Part shown: positions 1 through 10,378 of the stretch, in pieces
Layout of the letters: the number at the start of each line of letters is the position of its first letter
Numbering within the stretch: the first letter of the stretch is position 1
Source: Moheibacter lacus
Lineage (GTDB): Bacteria; Bacteroidota; Bacteroidia; Flavobacteriales; Weeksellaceae
Length of the DNA: 64,000 nt
Direction: 5' to 3'
Assembly (NCBI RefSeq): GCF_014042165.1
Contig: NZ_JACDZE010000001.1
Span: 1,324,595-1,388,594 of the forward strand
Translations under genes and position numbers: made by a program
The notes under the pieces: generated by a model
What the model saw: only the letters and a program-made list of their open reading frames with translations
What the model was told of the DNA's origin: nothing
Database searches by the model: none

Positions 1-802
1 TTCCTGAAGTGACTTGGCTTTGCATGTTGTCACATGCTTTTGCGATCCACTCGGGCGCTCCGATAAATCCTATCCGCCAACCGGTCATGGCATAGGCTTT
101 TGATAGGCCGTTTATGGTAACGGTTCGGTCAAAAGCTTCTGGGAAACTCGCAATACTGATGGCTTTTTCCTCGTAAACGATGTGTTCGTAAATTTCGTCT
201 GAAAGGATAATCAGGTCGTGTTTTGCTGCAAATTTTGCGATTTCGTGTAGCTCAGATTTAGAATAAACGCTTCCACTTGGATTACAAGGCGAACTGAAAA
301 TCATCGCTTTTGATTTGGCAGAAATTGCATTTTCTAAACTTTCAAGAGTAGGTTTGAAATCATTTTCGATGGTTGTTTCTACCAAAACGGGTTTTCCACC
401 TGATAGTTTTACGATATCTGCATATGTTATCCAATAAGGAACAGGGATAATGACTTCATCGCCTTCATTGATGATGGATTGAAAAACATTGTAAATCGAT
501 TGTTTGGCTCCGGTAGAAACCACGATTTGAGATGGTTTGTAGTCTAAATTATTGTCGCGTTTGAATTTGTTTACAATGGCTTCTTTTAATTCGGGATAAC
601 CGGAAACCGGTGTGTAATGCGAATAATTTTCATGAATCGCTTGAATTGCAGCTTCTTTAATGAAATCAGGCGTGTCAAAATCCGGTTCACCGATGCTGAG
701 GCTGATGACATCTTTTCCTTGTTGTCTCAGTTCACGTGCTTTTTGGGTCATGGCGATGGTTGCCGGTTGTTCGATATTTTGAATCCTGGTGGATAGTTTC
801 AT
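1..802 (-). CDS. Pyridoxal-phosphate aminotransferase, AspB-type (3' end cut by window edge)
   Basis: Transaminase of fold type I, probably aspartate:2-oxoglutarate aminotransferase, cytoplasmic, amino-acid metabolism. About 267 N-terminal residues of a family that is usually near 395 are present; the C-terminal part lies left of the window. It starts at an ATG (MKLSTRIQNI) and shows the expected SLSIGEPDFDTP segment, the SSPCNPSGSV asparagine loop and the cofactor lysine motif NGLSKAYAMTGWR with Lys at about residue 235. Stand-alone gene with no upstream partner in the window. The exact substrate (aspartate, or another amino acid such as aromatic ones) cannot be fixed from the sequence; family membership is secure. 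Confidence 0.93.
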   Translation of the reverse strand, partial: MKLSTRIQNIEQPATIAMTQKARELRQQGKDVISLSIGEPDFDTPDFIKEAAIQAIHENYSHYTPVSGYPELKEAIVNKFKRDNNLDYKPSQIVVSTGAKQSIYNVFQSIINEGDEVIIPVPYWITYADIVKLSGGKPVLVETTIENDFKPTLESLENAISAKSKAMIFSSPCNPSGSVYSKSELHEIAKFAAKHDLIILSDEIYEHIVYEEKAISIASFPEAFDRTVTINGLSKAYAMTGWRIGFIGAPEWIAKACDNMQSQVTSG

Positions 803-877
803 CTGAGCAAAATTTGCTGCGAAGTTAATTAAATTGAAGCGAAATATTGGGAATCAGAATCGATAATCCTACTATTG

Positions 878-1393
878 CTATAATTCTATTTGATACAAAA
901 TCAATTCTTCGTCGTCATTTGGAATTCTGATCAATCCGGATTTTTTCAAGCCCAATTTTTCCAAGAGTTTTTGTGAATCATAATTGTCTTTGGTTGTGAA
1001 AGCGTCTAGATGATTGATTTTGAAAGTGTTTTTTGCTTCATATAATAGTTTGGAAGCGGCTTCAAAGGCAAAACCTTTTTTTTCAAATTCGGGAAGAAAA
1101 GCAAATCCGATGTCTATATTTTCCATGCCTTCCCGGCTGTACAAACCACAAGTTCCTATTTTGGTTTGGTCTTCCTTTTGGATTACTGTATAATTTGAAA
1201 AACCACATTTTTCTAATTGGGGAAGCATGCGATTTTGGATATAAATTTTGGCATCATCAGAAGTTCGGACATTTCGGTCACCTATGAATTGGATCCATTT
1301 CGGAGAATTGAGTAATTGGAAAATAAATTCTGTGTCTTCAATTCCTGTTGGTTTTAAAATCAATCTTTCAGTTTCAAATGAATGGTAGTCCAT
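878..1393 (-). CDS. GNAT family N-acetyltransferase (RimJ/RimL-like)
   Basis: Predicted acetyl-CoA dependent N-acetyltransferase of 171 residues, the usual size for the RimJ/RimL group. The N-terminus carries the typical ETERLILKP opening. Mid-protein the strand IGTCGLYSREGMENIDIGFAFLPEFEKKGFAFEA holds the acetyl-CoA loop in a slightly degenerate form, followed by the LDAFTTKDNYDSQKLLEKLG segment in which Asn and Ser-Gln precede the helix typical of this family. Substrate unknown: ribosomal protein acetylation, antibiotic modification and small-molecule acetylation are all possible. Divergent from tpx with an 80-bp gap, so it is probably transcribed alone. Confidence 0.85.
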   Translation of the reverse strand: MDYHSFETERLILKPTGIEDTEFIFQLLNSPKWIQFIGDRNVRTSDDAKIYIQNRMLPQLEKCGFSNYTVIQKEDQTKIGTCGLYSREGMENIDIGFAFLPEFEKKGFAFEAASKLLYEAKNTFKINHLDAFTTKDNYDSQKLLEKLGLKKSGLIRIPNDDEELILYQIEL

Positions 1394-1473
1394 TTCATGA
1401 AAAGTTTAAACGAATTTAGGAATTATTTATGAGGAAGATTGGGTGAATCCATGTAAATTGCAAAGAAAAAACA

Positions 1474-1974
1474 ATGGCAAATATTACACTAAAAGGCAAT
1501 CCGATTCATACCAAAGGAAATCTTCCAAATGTGGGTTCTAAAGCACCGGATTTCAAATTGACCAATGGTGAATTAGGAGAAAGGACTTTAAACGATTATA
1601 AAGGGAAAAGATTGGTTTTAAACGTTTTTCCAAGTGTGGATACGGGAACATGTGCGGCTTCTGTAAGGAAGTTTAATGAAGAAGCGTCCAATTTAGAAAA
1701 CACGGTTGTGCTTTGTGTTTCACGTGATTTACCGTTTGCGATGAACCGTTTTTGCGCAGCGGAAGGTTTGAAAAATGTAGAAACTTTATCAGAGTTTAGG
1801 GATCAGAATTTTTCTGAGGCATATCAATTGCAAATCACGGATGGTCCATTACAAGGTTTGATGAGTCGGGCTGTGGTGGTTGTGAATGAAGAGGGGAATG
1901 TGATTTATACAGAACAGGTTCCCGAAATCGTAAATGAACCAAATTATGGAGAAGCTTTGGCTAGTTTGAAATAA
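1474..1974 (+). CDS. tpx: Thiol peroxidase (2-Cys peroxiredoxin, Tpx)
   Basis: Reduces hydrogen peroxide and alkyl hydroperoxides using thioredoxin. The 166-residue length matches the family. The peroxidatic Cys is Cys60 in VDTGTCAASVRKFN and the resolving Cys is Cys94 in LPFAMNRFCAAEGL, the spacing expected for Tpx. In E. coli Tpx the residue before the catalytic cysteine region is Pro-Val; here it is Gly-Thr, a tolerated variation. Monocistronic: a divergent gene lies upstream and a strong hairpin terminator follows. Likely oxidative-stress defence, but no regulatory site is recognised. Confidence 0.96.
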   Translation: MANITLKGNPIHTKGNLPNVGSKAPDFKLTNGELGERTLNDYKGKRLVLNVFPSVDTGTCAASVRKFNEEASNLENTVVLCVSRDLPFAMNRFCAAEGLKNVETLSEFRDQNFSEAYQLQITDGPLQGLMSRAVVVVNEEGNVIYTEQVPEIVNEPNYGEALASLK

Positions 1975-1997
1975 TACAACCATGGTTTAAAAATAAG

Positions 1998-2026
1998 TTC
2001 CCGTTTTGAAAGAAACGGGAATTTTT
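1998..2026 (+). terminator. Rho-independent terminator of tpx
   Basis: Inverted repeat TTCCCGTTT (1998-2006) / AAACGGGAA (2013-2021) followed directly by a T run, 24 bases after the tpx stop. Confidence 0.8.
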
Positions 2027-2033
2027 AGTAAAG

Positions 2034-2061
2034 AAAAAGGCGGGAATTCCCGCCTTTTTTT
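2034..2061. terminator. Bidirectional terminator between convergent tpx and ompA-like gene
   Basis: Perfect palindrome with stem GGCGGGAA/TTCCCGCC flanked by A5 on the left and T7 on the right, so it can end transcription in both directions. It sits 16 bases from the stop of the minus-strand porin gene. Confidence 0.85.
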
Positions 2062-2076
2062 GTTCTATAAAGTTGA

Positions 2077-3330
2077 TTAATATCTTTCTAATACAACTAC
2101 GCGTCGGTTACAAGCTCTGCCTTCCGGAGTCTCGTTTGGACATTTTGGATACTGTTCTCCAAATCCTCTTACTTCCAATCGATTTCCGTCTACACCTTCT
2201 TTTACCAAAGCATCTTTAACAGCTTGCGCACGGTTTTTAGATAAATTCATGTTATAAGATTCTGCACCAGTACTGTCTGCAAATCCATCTACGAAATAGT
2301 TTCCTTCTTGGCTATTGATGATCGTTGCAGCTTCTTTAACTTTTACGGCACCATCTGTAGTTAATGTATAACTGTCGAATTCAAATAATACATCTTCAAA
2401 AGAGATTTCCTTGATTGGTTCAGGTTGAACTATCTCAACAGGTTCCTCTTCTACTTTTTCTTTCATGACCTTACAACCGTTTACACAATCGTATTCGTCT
2501 GTACTTTCACCATTTGGACAAGGTTCCAAAGGACATTCGTCTTGACGATCCTCGATTTTATCACCGTCGGTATCAGGACAACCGTTGTATTCCTTCAGCC
2601 CCGGAACATCTGGACATTCGTCTTCCTCATCCACGATTCCATCTTTATCTCTGTCGTTTTTACCAAATCTAAATGCAATTCCGGCTTTGGCTTGAAAGAA
2701 ATCGATGTAATCAGATTTTACAGCAGGAACTGCTACATATTGGGCTTCCAAATTTAAACCTACTTTTGGCCAAATCCAGAAGTTCATGCCCAATCCACCT
2801 GACAATGCAAAATGATCGTTCTCTACAATGGCGCCATTTTCCAAAACATCGCCGTCATTGTCAACGATTCCTGAAATCATGTTTCCATCTCCGTCGTAAA
2901 CGGCAGGTGCAAATTCGAGACCGCGATAAGGCATACGATGGTAATTGGCTCCAAATCTTAAGTACGGATCAAACCAAGAAGTTTCTTTTAAAATGTATCC
3001 GTTTGCAAAACGGTAACGAAGTCCCATTCCAACTAAAACCATAAATTCATTATCAATCATCAATCGTTGATTGTCAATTTCGCCAATTGAAGCTTGTAAA
3101 TCCACAGCAAATGATCGATTTAAGGTTCTGGCGACTGAAATTTGAGAAAGAGGTGGTACAAATGACCAATTGTCTCCCTCAAAAAGACCTTCTCCAAATC
3201 CTCTAGCACTTGGATGATTCACTGCATGAACACCGCCACTTATGTACCATTTTTTTAAAGTGTTTTGGGCAAATGAGTCTGTAGATAAAAGGAAAAGGAA
3301 GAGAGTGAAAAGGATAGAAATTTTTTTCAT
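2077..3330 (-). CDS. OmpA-family outer-membrane protein with TSP3 calcium-binding repeats
   Basis: Predicted outer-membrane porin/peptidoglycan anchor of 417 residues. A signal peptide (residues 1 to about 21, ending SFAQ) is followed by an eight-stranded barrel-like domain (about 25-225), two thrombospondin type-3 style Asp-rich repeats (about 227-275, DRDKDGIVDEEDECP and DTDGDKIEDRQDECP), an acidic linker, and a C-terminal OmpA peptidoglycan-binding domain (about 310-417) with LSKNRAQAVKDALVKEG and GRACNRRVVV. The barrel is paralogous to the larger porin at 6122-7915: both share a VPPLS..SV.R.L segment and an SxGEIDNxRL segment. Probably links outer membrane and cell wall. Confidence 0.93.
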   Translation of the reverse strand: MKKISILFTLFLFLLSTDSFAQNTLKKWYISGGVHAVNHPSARGFGEGLFEGDNWSFVPPLSQISVARTLNRSFAVDLQASIGEIDNQRLMIDNEFMVLVGMGLRYRFANGYILKETSWFDPYLRFGANYHRMPYRGLEFAPAVYDGDGNMISGIVDNDGDVLENGAIVENDHFALSGGLGMNFWIWPKVGLNLEAQYVAVPAVKSDYIDFFQAKAGIAFRFGKNDRDKDGIVDEEDECPDVPGLKEYNGCPDTDGDKIEDRQDECPLEPCPNGESTDEYDCVNGCKVMKEKVEEEPVEIVQPEPIKEISFEDVLFEFDSYTLTTDGAVKVKEAATIINSQEGNYFVDGFADSTGAESYNMNLSKNRAQAVKDALVKEGVDGNRLEVRGFGEQYPKCPNETPEGRACNRRVVVLERY

Positions 3331-3410
3331 ATAGAATGACTTAGTAAAATTTGACTCACTAATATATAAACAATTTTATTAAATCTTAAAATTATTAACA
3401 ATATTATCCT

Positions 3411-4298
3411 TTATTGGAAACTTGCCGATACTTTTTCAGCTTTTTTAGAAGCGGAATAATCATAAAATCCTTCGCCTGACTTTATTCCTAATTTCCCTGC
3501 TGCAACCATATTGACAAGCAATGGACAAGGAGCGTATTTAGGATTTTTAAATCCTTCGTACATTACATTGAGGATGGATAAACAAACATCCAAACCGATA
3601 AAATCAGCCAATTGCAATGGTCCCATAGGATGGGCCATACCCAATTTCATTACTTGGTCGATTTCCTGAACACCTGCTTCACCATTGTAAAGGGTTTCGA
3701 TGGACTCATTGATCATCGGCATCAAGATACGGTTGGCAACAAATCCGGGATAATCATTTACTTCAACTGGAATTTTCCCTAAAGTTTCAGATAAATCCAT
3801 AATGGTTTTGGTCACTTCAATAGAAGTACTGTATCCGCGTATGATTTCTACCAATTTCATGATGGGAACCGGATTCATAAAATGCATACCGATGACTTTG
3901 TCAGCACGGTTGGTAGCGGCAGCAATTTTTGTGATGGAAATAGAAGAGGTATTGGTTGCCAAAATGGTTTCTGGCGCAGTCAATTCGTCCAATTCCTTGA
4001 AAATTTTGAGTTTTAAATCGATGTTTTCTGTTGCAGCTTCCACGACCAATTCTACATTTTTCACACCTTCAGCAGTTGCTGTAAATGTTGAAATATTGGA
4101 TAGTGTTTTGGATTTATCTTCTTCCGCGATACTTCCTTTTGTGACCATTCGATCCAAATTGGAAGCGATAGTACCCATTCCTTTTTCCAATGATTTTTCG
4201 GAAATATCAATTAAGTTGACTTGAAATCCTGACTGTGCAAAAACATGAGCAATTCCATTTCCCATCGTTCCTGCGCCTATTACAGCAATATTTTTCAT
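3411..4298 (-). CDS. 3-hydroxybutyryl-CoA / 3-hydroxyacyl-CoA dehydrogenase
   Basis: NAD(P)-dependent oxidation/reduction of 3-hydroxyacyl-CoA, used in fatty-acid or butyrate-type metabolism. The 295-residue length is typical. The N-terminal Rossmann motif is IAVIGAGTMGNGIAH at residues 4-18; the catalytic His lies in IGMHFMNPVPIMKLVEI; the C-terminal helical domain has GFVANRILMPMINES and AHPMGPLQLADFIGLD. An in-frame upstream extension of 24 residues overlaps the end of the neighbouring gene, so the ATG at 4298, directly before the Rossmann motif, is chosen. It lies 25 bases downstream of the Gfo/Idh gene and is probably co-transcribed with it. Confidence 0.94.
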   Translation of the reverse strand: MKNIAVIGAGTMGNGIAHVFAQSGFQVNLIDISEKSLEKGMGTIASNLDRMVTKGSIAEEDKSKTLSNISTFTATAEGVKNVELVVEAATENIDLKLKIFKELDELTAPETILATNTSSISITKIAAATNRADKVIGMHFMNPVPIMKLVEIIRGYSTSIEVTKTIMDLSETLGKIPVEVNDYPGFVANRILMPMINESIETLYNGEAGVQEIDQVMKLGMAHPMGPLQLADFIGLDVCLSILNVMYEGFKNPKYAPCPLLVNMVAAGKLGIKSGEGFYDYSASKKAEKVSASFQ

Positions 4299-4323
4299 TT
4301 TATTTATTTGTTTGTTTTTTGAT

Positions 4324-5289
4324 TTATTTTGAAAATGCTTCGATGATCTGATAGGCAATTCGAAGGGCATTTGTACCGTCTTCTAGTGTTACAAGAGTTT
4401 CCGTGTCGTTTTCAATTGCTTCGGCAAAGCTTTCCAATTCGTCTAAAATTGCATTATTGGTTTTCACATCTGGATTGTCAAAATAGATTTGTTTTTTGAC
4501 GCCCTCCGCATTTTGTAAGATCATATCCCATTCGCCGGGAACTTCAGGCGCATCTTTCATTTTTACGACTTCACAAGATTTCTCTAAATAGTCGACAGAA
4601 ATATAGGCATCACGCTGGAAAAATCTAGATTTCCGCATATTTTTAAGAGAAATACGACTTGAAGTTATGTTGGCAACACAGCCATTTTCAAAAACCAATC
4701 GGGCATTTGCAATGTCGGGCGAATCACTAATGACGGCAACTCCACTCGAATGAACTTCTTTTACTTTCGATTTCACAACGCTTAAAATCGCATCGATATC
4801 ATGGATCATCAGATCCAAAACCACTGGAACATCAGTTCCTCTAGGATTGAATTCTGCTAAACGATGGGTTTCGATGAACATAGGATTTTCGATCAAATCT
4901 TTGACCGCTATAAAGGCAGGATTGAATCTTTCCACATGGCCAACTTGACCTTTGACATTGTGTTTTTTGGCTAATGAAATGATTTCTTCTGCTTCTGCTA
5001 CCGAATTGGCAATGGGTTTTTCAAGAAAGATGTGTTTTCCCGCCTCTATAGCCAATTTTGCACATTCATAGTGCGAAAGAGTTGGTGTGACGATGTCTAC
5101 AATATCTGAATTTTCAATTAATTCTTCGATGGTACCAAAAGCACGGTAGCCTAATTCTGCAGATAGTTTTTTTGCATTTTCAGGATTTGGATCGTAAAAT
5201 CCTATTAAGTCTAACTTTTCTGATTGATGGGCGAGTTTTAAATGTATTTTTCCTAAGTGACCGGCGCCCAAAACACCAATTTTCAACAT
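4324..5289 (-). CDS. Gfo/Idh/MocA family NAD(P)-dependent oxidoreductase
   Basis: Predicted cytoplasmic dehydrogenase of 321 residues acting on a sugar-like or other hydroxylated substrate. Rossmann motif IGVLGAGHLGKIH at residues 3-15, then the family signature HIFLEKPIANS in which Lys is the usual catalytic base. The second domain has VLDLMIHDIDAI with the HD..D residues of the family. Substrate unknown. First gene of a likely two-gene unit with the hydroxyacyl-CoA dehydrogenase; this pairing is commonly just positional and does not by itself reveal a shared pathway. Confidence 0.9.
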   Translation of the reverse strand: MLKIGVLGAGHLGKIHLKLAHQSEKLDLIGFYDPNPENAKKLSAELGYRAFGTIEELIENSDIVDIVTPTLSHYECAKLAIEAGKHIFLEKPIANSVAEAEEIISLAKKHNVKGQVGHVERFNPAFIAVKDLIENPMFIETHRLAEFNPRGTDVPVVLDLMIHDIDAILSVVKSKVKEVHSSGVAVISDSPDIANARLVFENGCVANITSSRISLKNMRKSRFFQRDAYISVDYLEKSCEVVKMKDAPEVPGEWDMILQNAEGVKKQIYFDNPDVKTNNAILDELESFAEAIENDTETLVTLEDGTNALRIAYQIIEAFSK

Positions 5290-5362
5290 ATGTAAAAATT
5301 TGAGTCTAAAATACAGAGATTCCCTTTAAAATTGCCCAATTTTGTGAAAAATTATATAAGAA

Positions 5363-6007
5363 GTGATAGATGGATTTAAGCACAAAGGGAAAAGAGAGCA
5401 ATTGGTTCAATTATTAAGGGATAAAGGGATTGAAGATGAATTAGTTCTAAATGCGATCAATCAAGTTCCCAGACATTTATTTATGGACAGTGCATTTGAG
5501 GAATTTGCGTATAAAGACCAAGCCTTTCCTATAGCTGCGGGTCAAACGATTTCACATCCATTTACGGTAGCCAAACAATCTTCTTTATTGCATGTCATGA
5601 AAGGTGACAAGGTATTGGAAGTTGGGACTGGAAGTGGCTATCAAGCAGCTGTCTTGGTTGAGATGGGAGCAGAGGTGTATACGATAGAAAGACAAAAGGA
5701 ATTGTTTGATTTTTCACAACGTATATTCAAAAAAATTAAAATTAGACCTAAATATTCAACCTACGGTGATGGTTATAAAGGATTGCCCTCATTTGCTCCA
5801 TTTGATAGAATCATCGTTACAGCTGGTTCGTCAACTATTCCAAAAACGTTATTGAAACAATTAAAAATAGGTGGTATCATGGTCATTCCGATTGGGAATG
5901 AGAACCAGATGATGACGACTTTTATGAGAATAGGGGAGCGTGACTTTGAGAAAATGGAATTTGGAGATTGTCAGTTTGTGCCTATGTTGGAGAGAAGAGA
6001 AAAGTAA
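5363..6007 (+). CDS. pcm: Protein-L-isoaspartate O-methyltransferase
   Basis: Repairs damaged proteins by methylating L-isoaspartyl residues with S-adenosylmethionine; cytoplasmic. 214 residues, as expected. Motif AFPIAAGQTISHPFTVA marks the isoaspartate-binding region, and the SAM motif I is KVLEVGTGSGYQAAVL. The start is a GTG at 5363; no ATG precedes the conserved QVPRHLFM segment, and the resulting length fits the family. Divergent from the Gfo/Idh gene with a 73-bp gap. Confidence 0.95.
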   Translation: MIDGFKHKGKREQLVQLLRDKGIEDELVLNAINQVPRHLFMDSAFEEFAYKDQAFPIAAGQTISHPFTVAKQSSLLHVMKGDKVLEVGTGSGYQAAVLVEMGAEVYTIERQKELFDFSQRIFKKIKIRPKYSTYGDGYKGLPSFAPFDRIIVTAGSSTIPKTLLKQLKIGGIMVIPIGNENQMMTTFMRIGERDFEKMEFGDCQFVPMLERREK

Positions 6008-6029
6008 TTGCTTGAATATATAAAACTAA

Positions 6030-6056
6030 AAATGACCTTAAACTAAGGTCATTTTT
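6030..6056 (+). terminator. Rho-independent terminator of pcm
   Basis: Stem AATGACCTTA (6031-6040) / TAAGGTCATT followed by a T run, 23 bases after the pcm stop. Confidence 0.8.
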
Positions 6057-6070
6057 TATGGGTATAAAAT

Positions 6071-6100
6071 AGAAAAGCCACTAAAGATAGTGGCTTTTCT
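6071..6100. terminator. Bidirectional terminator between pcm and ompA-like gene
   Basis: Perfect 13-bp stem AGAAAAGCCACTA / TAGTGGCTTTTCT with loop AAGA. A and T runs are built into the stem, suiting termination of the minus-strand porin gene as well as of pcm. Confidence 0.75.
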
Positions 6101-6121
6101 GTTAAATATTTGAATACGAAA

Positions 6122-7915
6122 TTATTGTTTTACAATTTCAATTCTTCTATTCTGAGCTCTTCCGTCTGCAGTTTTGTTGTCGTATTTCGGTTGTGCTTCA
6201 CCGTAACCAACAGCTTTCAATCTGCTTCCGTTTACTCCTTTTGATACTAAATAATCAAATACAGTTTGAGCACGTTTTTGAGAAAGTGTCAAGTTGTTTG
6301 CATCAGTACCTACGTCATCAGTATGACCTTGGATTTCGTAGTTTCCTTCAGTTGCTTTCAAATACTGGGCGATTACATCCAAGCTTTGCGTTGAAGCAGG
6401 AACTAATTTGTCAGATCCAGTTTGGAAGTAAATCATTTTAGCCAAGTCAGTGATTTGTACGTTAGCACAATCTCCTGTTACTTCGATTGCAGCTGGTTGG
6501 AAATTAGCGTCAGCAAATTTCAATTCAACACGTCTGTTTCTAGCTCTACCTTCATCTGTATCATTTGTAGTGATTGGTAAAGATTCACCAAATCCAACTG
6601 ATTTCAAGATTGAAGCAGGAACTCCTTTGCTAGTCAAATAAGCTTCAACAGATGCAGCACGTTTCTGAGAAAGTGTCATGTTGTATTTGTCGCTACCTTT
6701 AGAGTCAGTGTGTCCTTCAACTAACCAACGAGCATTTTTGATTTTATCTGAAGTCAAGATTGGAGCAATTTGATCCAATGTAGCCATAGAAGTTGCCGTT
6801 AATTTGTCAGAGTCATACTCGAACAATACGTTTTTCAATGCATCTTTAATCGCTTGGATATCTGTACAGTTATCTACGATTTCTGGACATCCGTTGTTTG
6901 CAACTGTTCCGAATTCGTTAGGACACTGATCTTTGCTATCACAAACACCATCTCCGTCAGAGTCAGGACATCCGTTACATCCTTCGATTGAAGAAGCAAC
7001 ACCTGGAGTGTCAGGACAATCGTCATCTACATCAAGGATACCATCACCATCTCTATCAAGGATAGGACATCCGTTGTTTTCAGCTGGACCAGCTTCTTCT
7101 GGACAAGCATCTACGTTGTCACATAGACCGTCGCCATCTGTGTCAGGACATCCATTACATCCAGCAACATCAGAAGGTACACCTGGAGTGTCTGGACAAT
7201 CGTCAACATCATCCTCGATACCATCACCATCTCTATCTTTGTTTCCAAAACGGAAAGTAACACCTACTGTGTGTTGGAAGAAGTCAAAATAATCGGTTTT
7301 TGTAGCAGGAATCCAGTTGTAATCTGAAGCGATGTTCAAACCGAAGTTTTTAGTGAACCAGAAGTTGATTCCGGCACCACCAGAAAGACCGAAATGATCT
7401 TTTGTAGCTTCAGGTTGAGCCCATAATTCATCTACAACTTCTTCAGTAGCATCTCCACCATCATTTCCAAATACTTGGTAACCAGCTGGAATGTTTCCAT
7501 CTGCGTCAGCAATACTTGTGAAATCGTAACGGTTGTAGTTTGCACCAATTCTCAAATATGGGTCAAACCAATGGTTTCCACCCAATATTTTGAAACGCAA
7601 ACCTAAACCTGCATTTACAAAAAACTCATCAGAAATACGTAGTCTATCGTTGTCGATTTCACCAACTGAAGCGGTTAAGTCAACGTCGAAGAAACGACCT
7701 AAGTTTCTGATTACGGACAATTTAGACAAAGGTGGAACAATGCTGTAGTTGTTGTAGTTAAAAAACTCATTACCAACACCACGAACAGACGTATAGTCTA
7801 CTGCATGTGCACCAACTGTAATAGCCCAAGGATCTCTTTGATTCTGGGCATTCAAAACAGTACTGCTTAAAAACAGCACCATCAGAGCGGTTAATAATAG
7901 ATTAAACTTTTTCAT
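6122..7915 (-). CDS. OmpA-family protein with TSP3 repeats and two tandem OmpA domains
   Basis: Predicted outer-membrane protein of 597 residues. Signal peptide (about 1-23, ending VLNAQN), barrel-like domain (about 25-225), at least four Asp-rich TSP3 repeats (about 228-345; DRDGDGIEDDVDDCP, DTDGDGLCDNVDACP, DRDGDGILDVDDDCP, DSDGDGVCDSKDQCP), then two OmpA peptidoglycan-binding domains (about 355-470 and 485-597), each with VLFEYDSDKL- or IYFQTGSDKL-like starts and an NRRxE end. Two OmpA domains in tandem is unusual compared with the single-domain paralogue at 2077. An upstream TTG two codons earlier exists, but the ATG at 7915 before KKFNLLLTAL is preferred. Confidence 0.93.
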   Translation of the reverse strand: MKKFNLLLTALMVLFLSSTVLNAQNQRDPWAITVGAHAVDYTSVRGVGNEFFNYNNYSIVPPLSKLSVIRNLGRFFDVDLTASVGEIDNDRLRISDEFFVNAGLGLRFKILGGNHWFDPYLRIGANYNRYDFTSIADADGNIPAGYQVFGNDGGDATEEVVDELWAQPEATKDHFGLSGGAGINFWFTKNFGLNIASDYNWIPATKTDYFDFFQHTVGVTFRFGNKDRDGDGIEDDVDDCPDTPGVPSDVAGCNGCPDTDGDGLCDNVDACPEEAGPAENNGCPILDRDGDGILDVDDDCPDTPGVASSIEGCNGCPDSDGDGVCDSKDQCPNEFGTVANNGCPEIVDNCTDIQAIKDALKNVLFEYDSDKLTATSMATLDQIAPILTSDKIKNARWLVEGHTDSKGSDKYNMTLSQKRAASVEAYLTSKGVPASILKSVGFGESLPITTNDTDEGRARNRRVELKFADANFQPAAIEVTGDCANVQITDLAKMIYFQTGSDKLVPASTQSLDVIAQYLKATEGNYEIQGHTDDVGTDANNLTLSQKRAQTVFDYLVSKGVNGSRLKAVGYGEAQPKYDNKTADGRAQNRRIEIVKQ

Positions 7916-7970
7916 TATCAAATATTTAGTGTTTTACTTTATTAATTTATAACACAATCCAAAGGCAAAT

Positions 7971-8426
7971 TTAAGAATTCTTTATGATTCTATCCAAATC
8001 TCTTTTTAAATCTTTTCCTTTTATCGTTTCGCGTTTGTCATATAACTTCTTTCCTTTGGCTAAATAAATTTTCACTTTAGCCAGTCCTTTCTTGTTGATA
8101 TACAGGTTTGTAGCTATAATTGTGTTTCCGGTTTCTTTTGTTTTTCGCTCTAATTTTTTGAGCTCATTTTTTTTTAATAATAGTTTTCTGTCTCTTCTTG
8201 TTTTATGGTTAAAGTGTGTTCCCCAATCATATTCGTCAATATACATATTGATAATGTAGAGTTCACTTTCTTTAAATTGACAAAAACTTTCGGTGATACT
8301 CGCCTTTCCCATACGTATGGATTTGATCTCTGTGCCAAATAATTGAATTCCCGCATCATAACTATCTAACAACTCATATTCAAATCTGGCTTTTTTGTTT
8401 TTAATGTTGATCTCTCCTTGCTGCAT
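7971..8426 (-). CDS. smpB: SsrA-binding protein SmpB
   Basis: Binds tmRNA and delivers it to stalled ribosomes for trans-translation. 151 residues, family-typical. Conserved features are the [27 protein letters not shown] opening, [11 protein letters not shown], the [14 protein letters not shown] helix and the basic tail [15 protein letters not shown]. Divergent from the ABC-F gene (57 bp), which is itself a ribosome-associated factor. The tmRNA gene is not in this window. Confidence 0.97.
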   Translation of the reverse strand: MQQGEINIKNKKARFEYELLDSYDAGIQLFGTEIKSIRMGKASITESFCQFKESELYIINMYIDEYDWGTHFNHKTRRDRKLLLKKNELKKLERKTKETGNTIIATNLYINKKGLAKVKIYLAKGKKLYDKRETIKGKDLKRDLDRIIKNS

Positions 8427-8443
8427 ACATCGATTAAAATGAT

Positions 8444-8451
8444 TACCTTTG
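8444..8451 (+). promoter_or_regulatory. -7 promoter box for the ABC-F gene
   Basis: TACCTTTG matches the Bacteroidota sigma-A -7 consensus TAnnTTTG, 31 bases before the ABC-F ATG; a TTG at 8418-8420 could be the -33 element with 23-bp spacing. Confidence 0.65.
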
Positions 8452-8482
8452 CGCCGATTTTTAATTTAATACAGACTTATAA

Positions 8483-10105
<1,623 letters not shown>

Positions 10106-10119
10106 ATTAAAAGATTAAC

Positions 10120-10131
10120 TCGCCGCGGCGA
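10120..10131. repeat. GC-rich palindrome TCGCCGCGGCGA
   Basis: Perfect 12-bp palindrome standing out from AT-rich surroundings. A related sequence, CCGCC-AC-GGCGG, lies at 23086-23097 between etfB and etfA, suggesting a small dispersed element. Confidence 0.4.
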
Positions 10132-10140
10132 ATACTCATA

Positions 10141-10168
10141 AAAGGGCACAATTTTGTGCCCTTTTTTA
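10141..10168 (+). terminator. Rho-independent terminator of the ABC-F gene
   Basis: Stem AAAGGGCACAA / TTGTGCCCTTT followed by a T run, 35 bases after the stop. The rest of 10169-10378 shows no gene. Confidence 0.85.
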
Positions 10169-10378
10169 TTTGGAACAATGGCATTTGAAGTTGCCTTGAA
10201 TCAAAAAAGGGTGAATTAGCCCTTGAAAAAAAGAGGATTTAATCCTTCTATTTAGGGTTATAGGGAGTATAATAATGTGTCGGTCATGCTTGAATTTTGT
10301 CTTATCTAATTTGATTTAGAATAAGCGGAAACCGAAAAGCTTTAAACAGAGTAGGTAAAAAATTCAAACTATTAAGTC

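Noticed and set aside
10169-10378. Possible gene or riboswitch before the T9SS protein at 10379
   Set aside because: No open frame of note, no recognised RNA structure apart from the terminator and GC-rich palindrome at its left.
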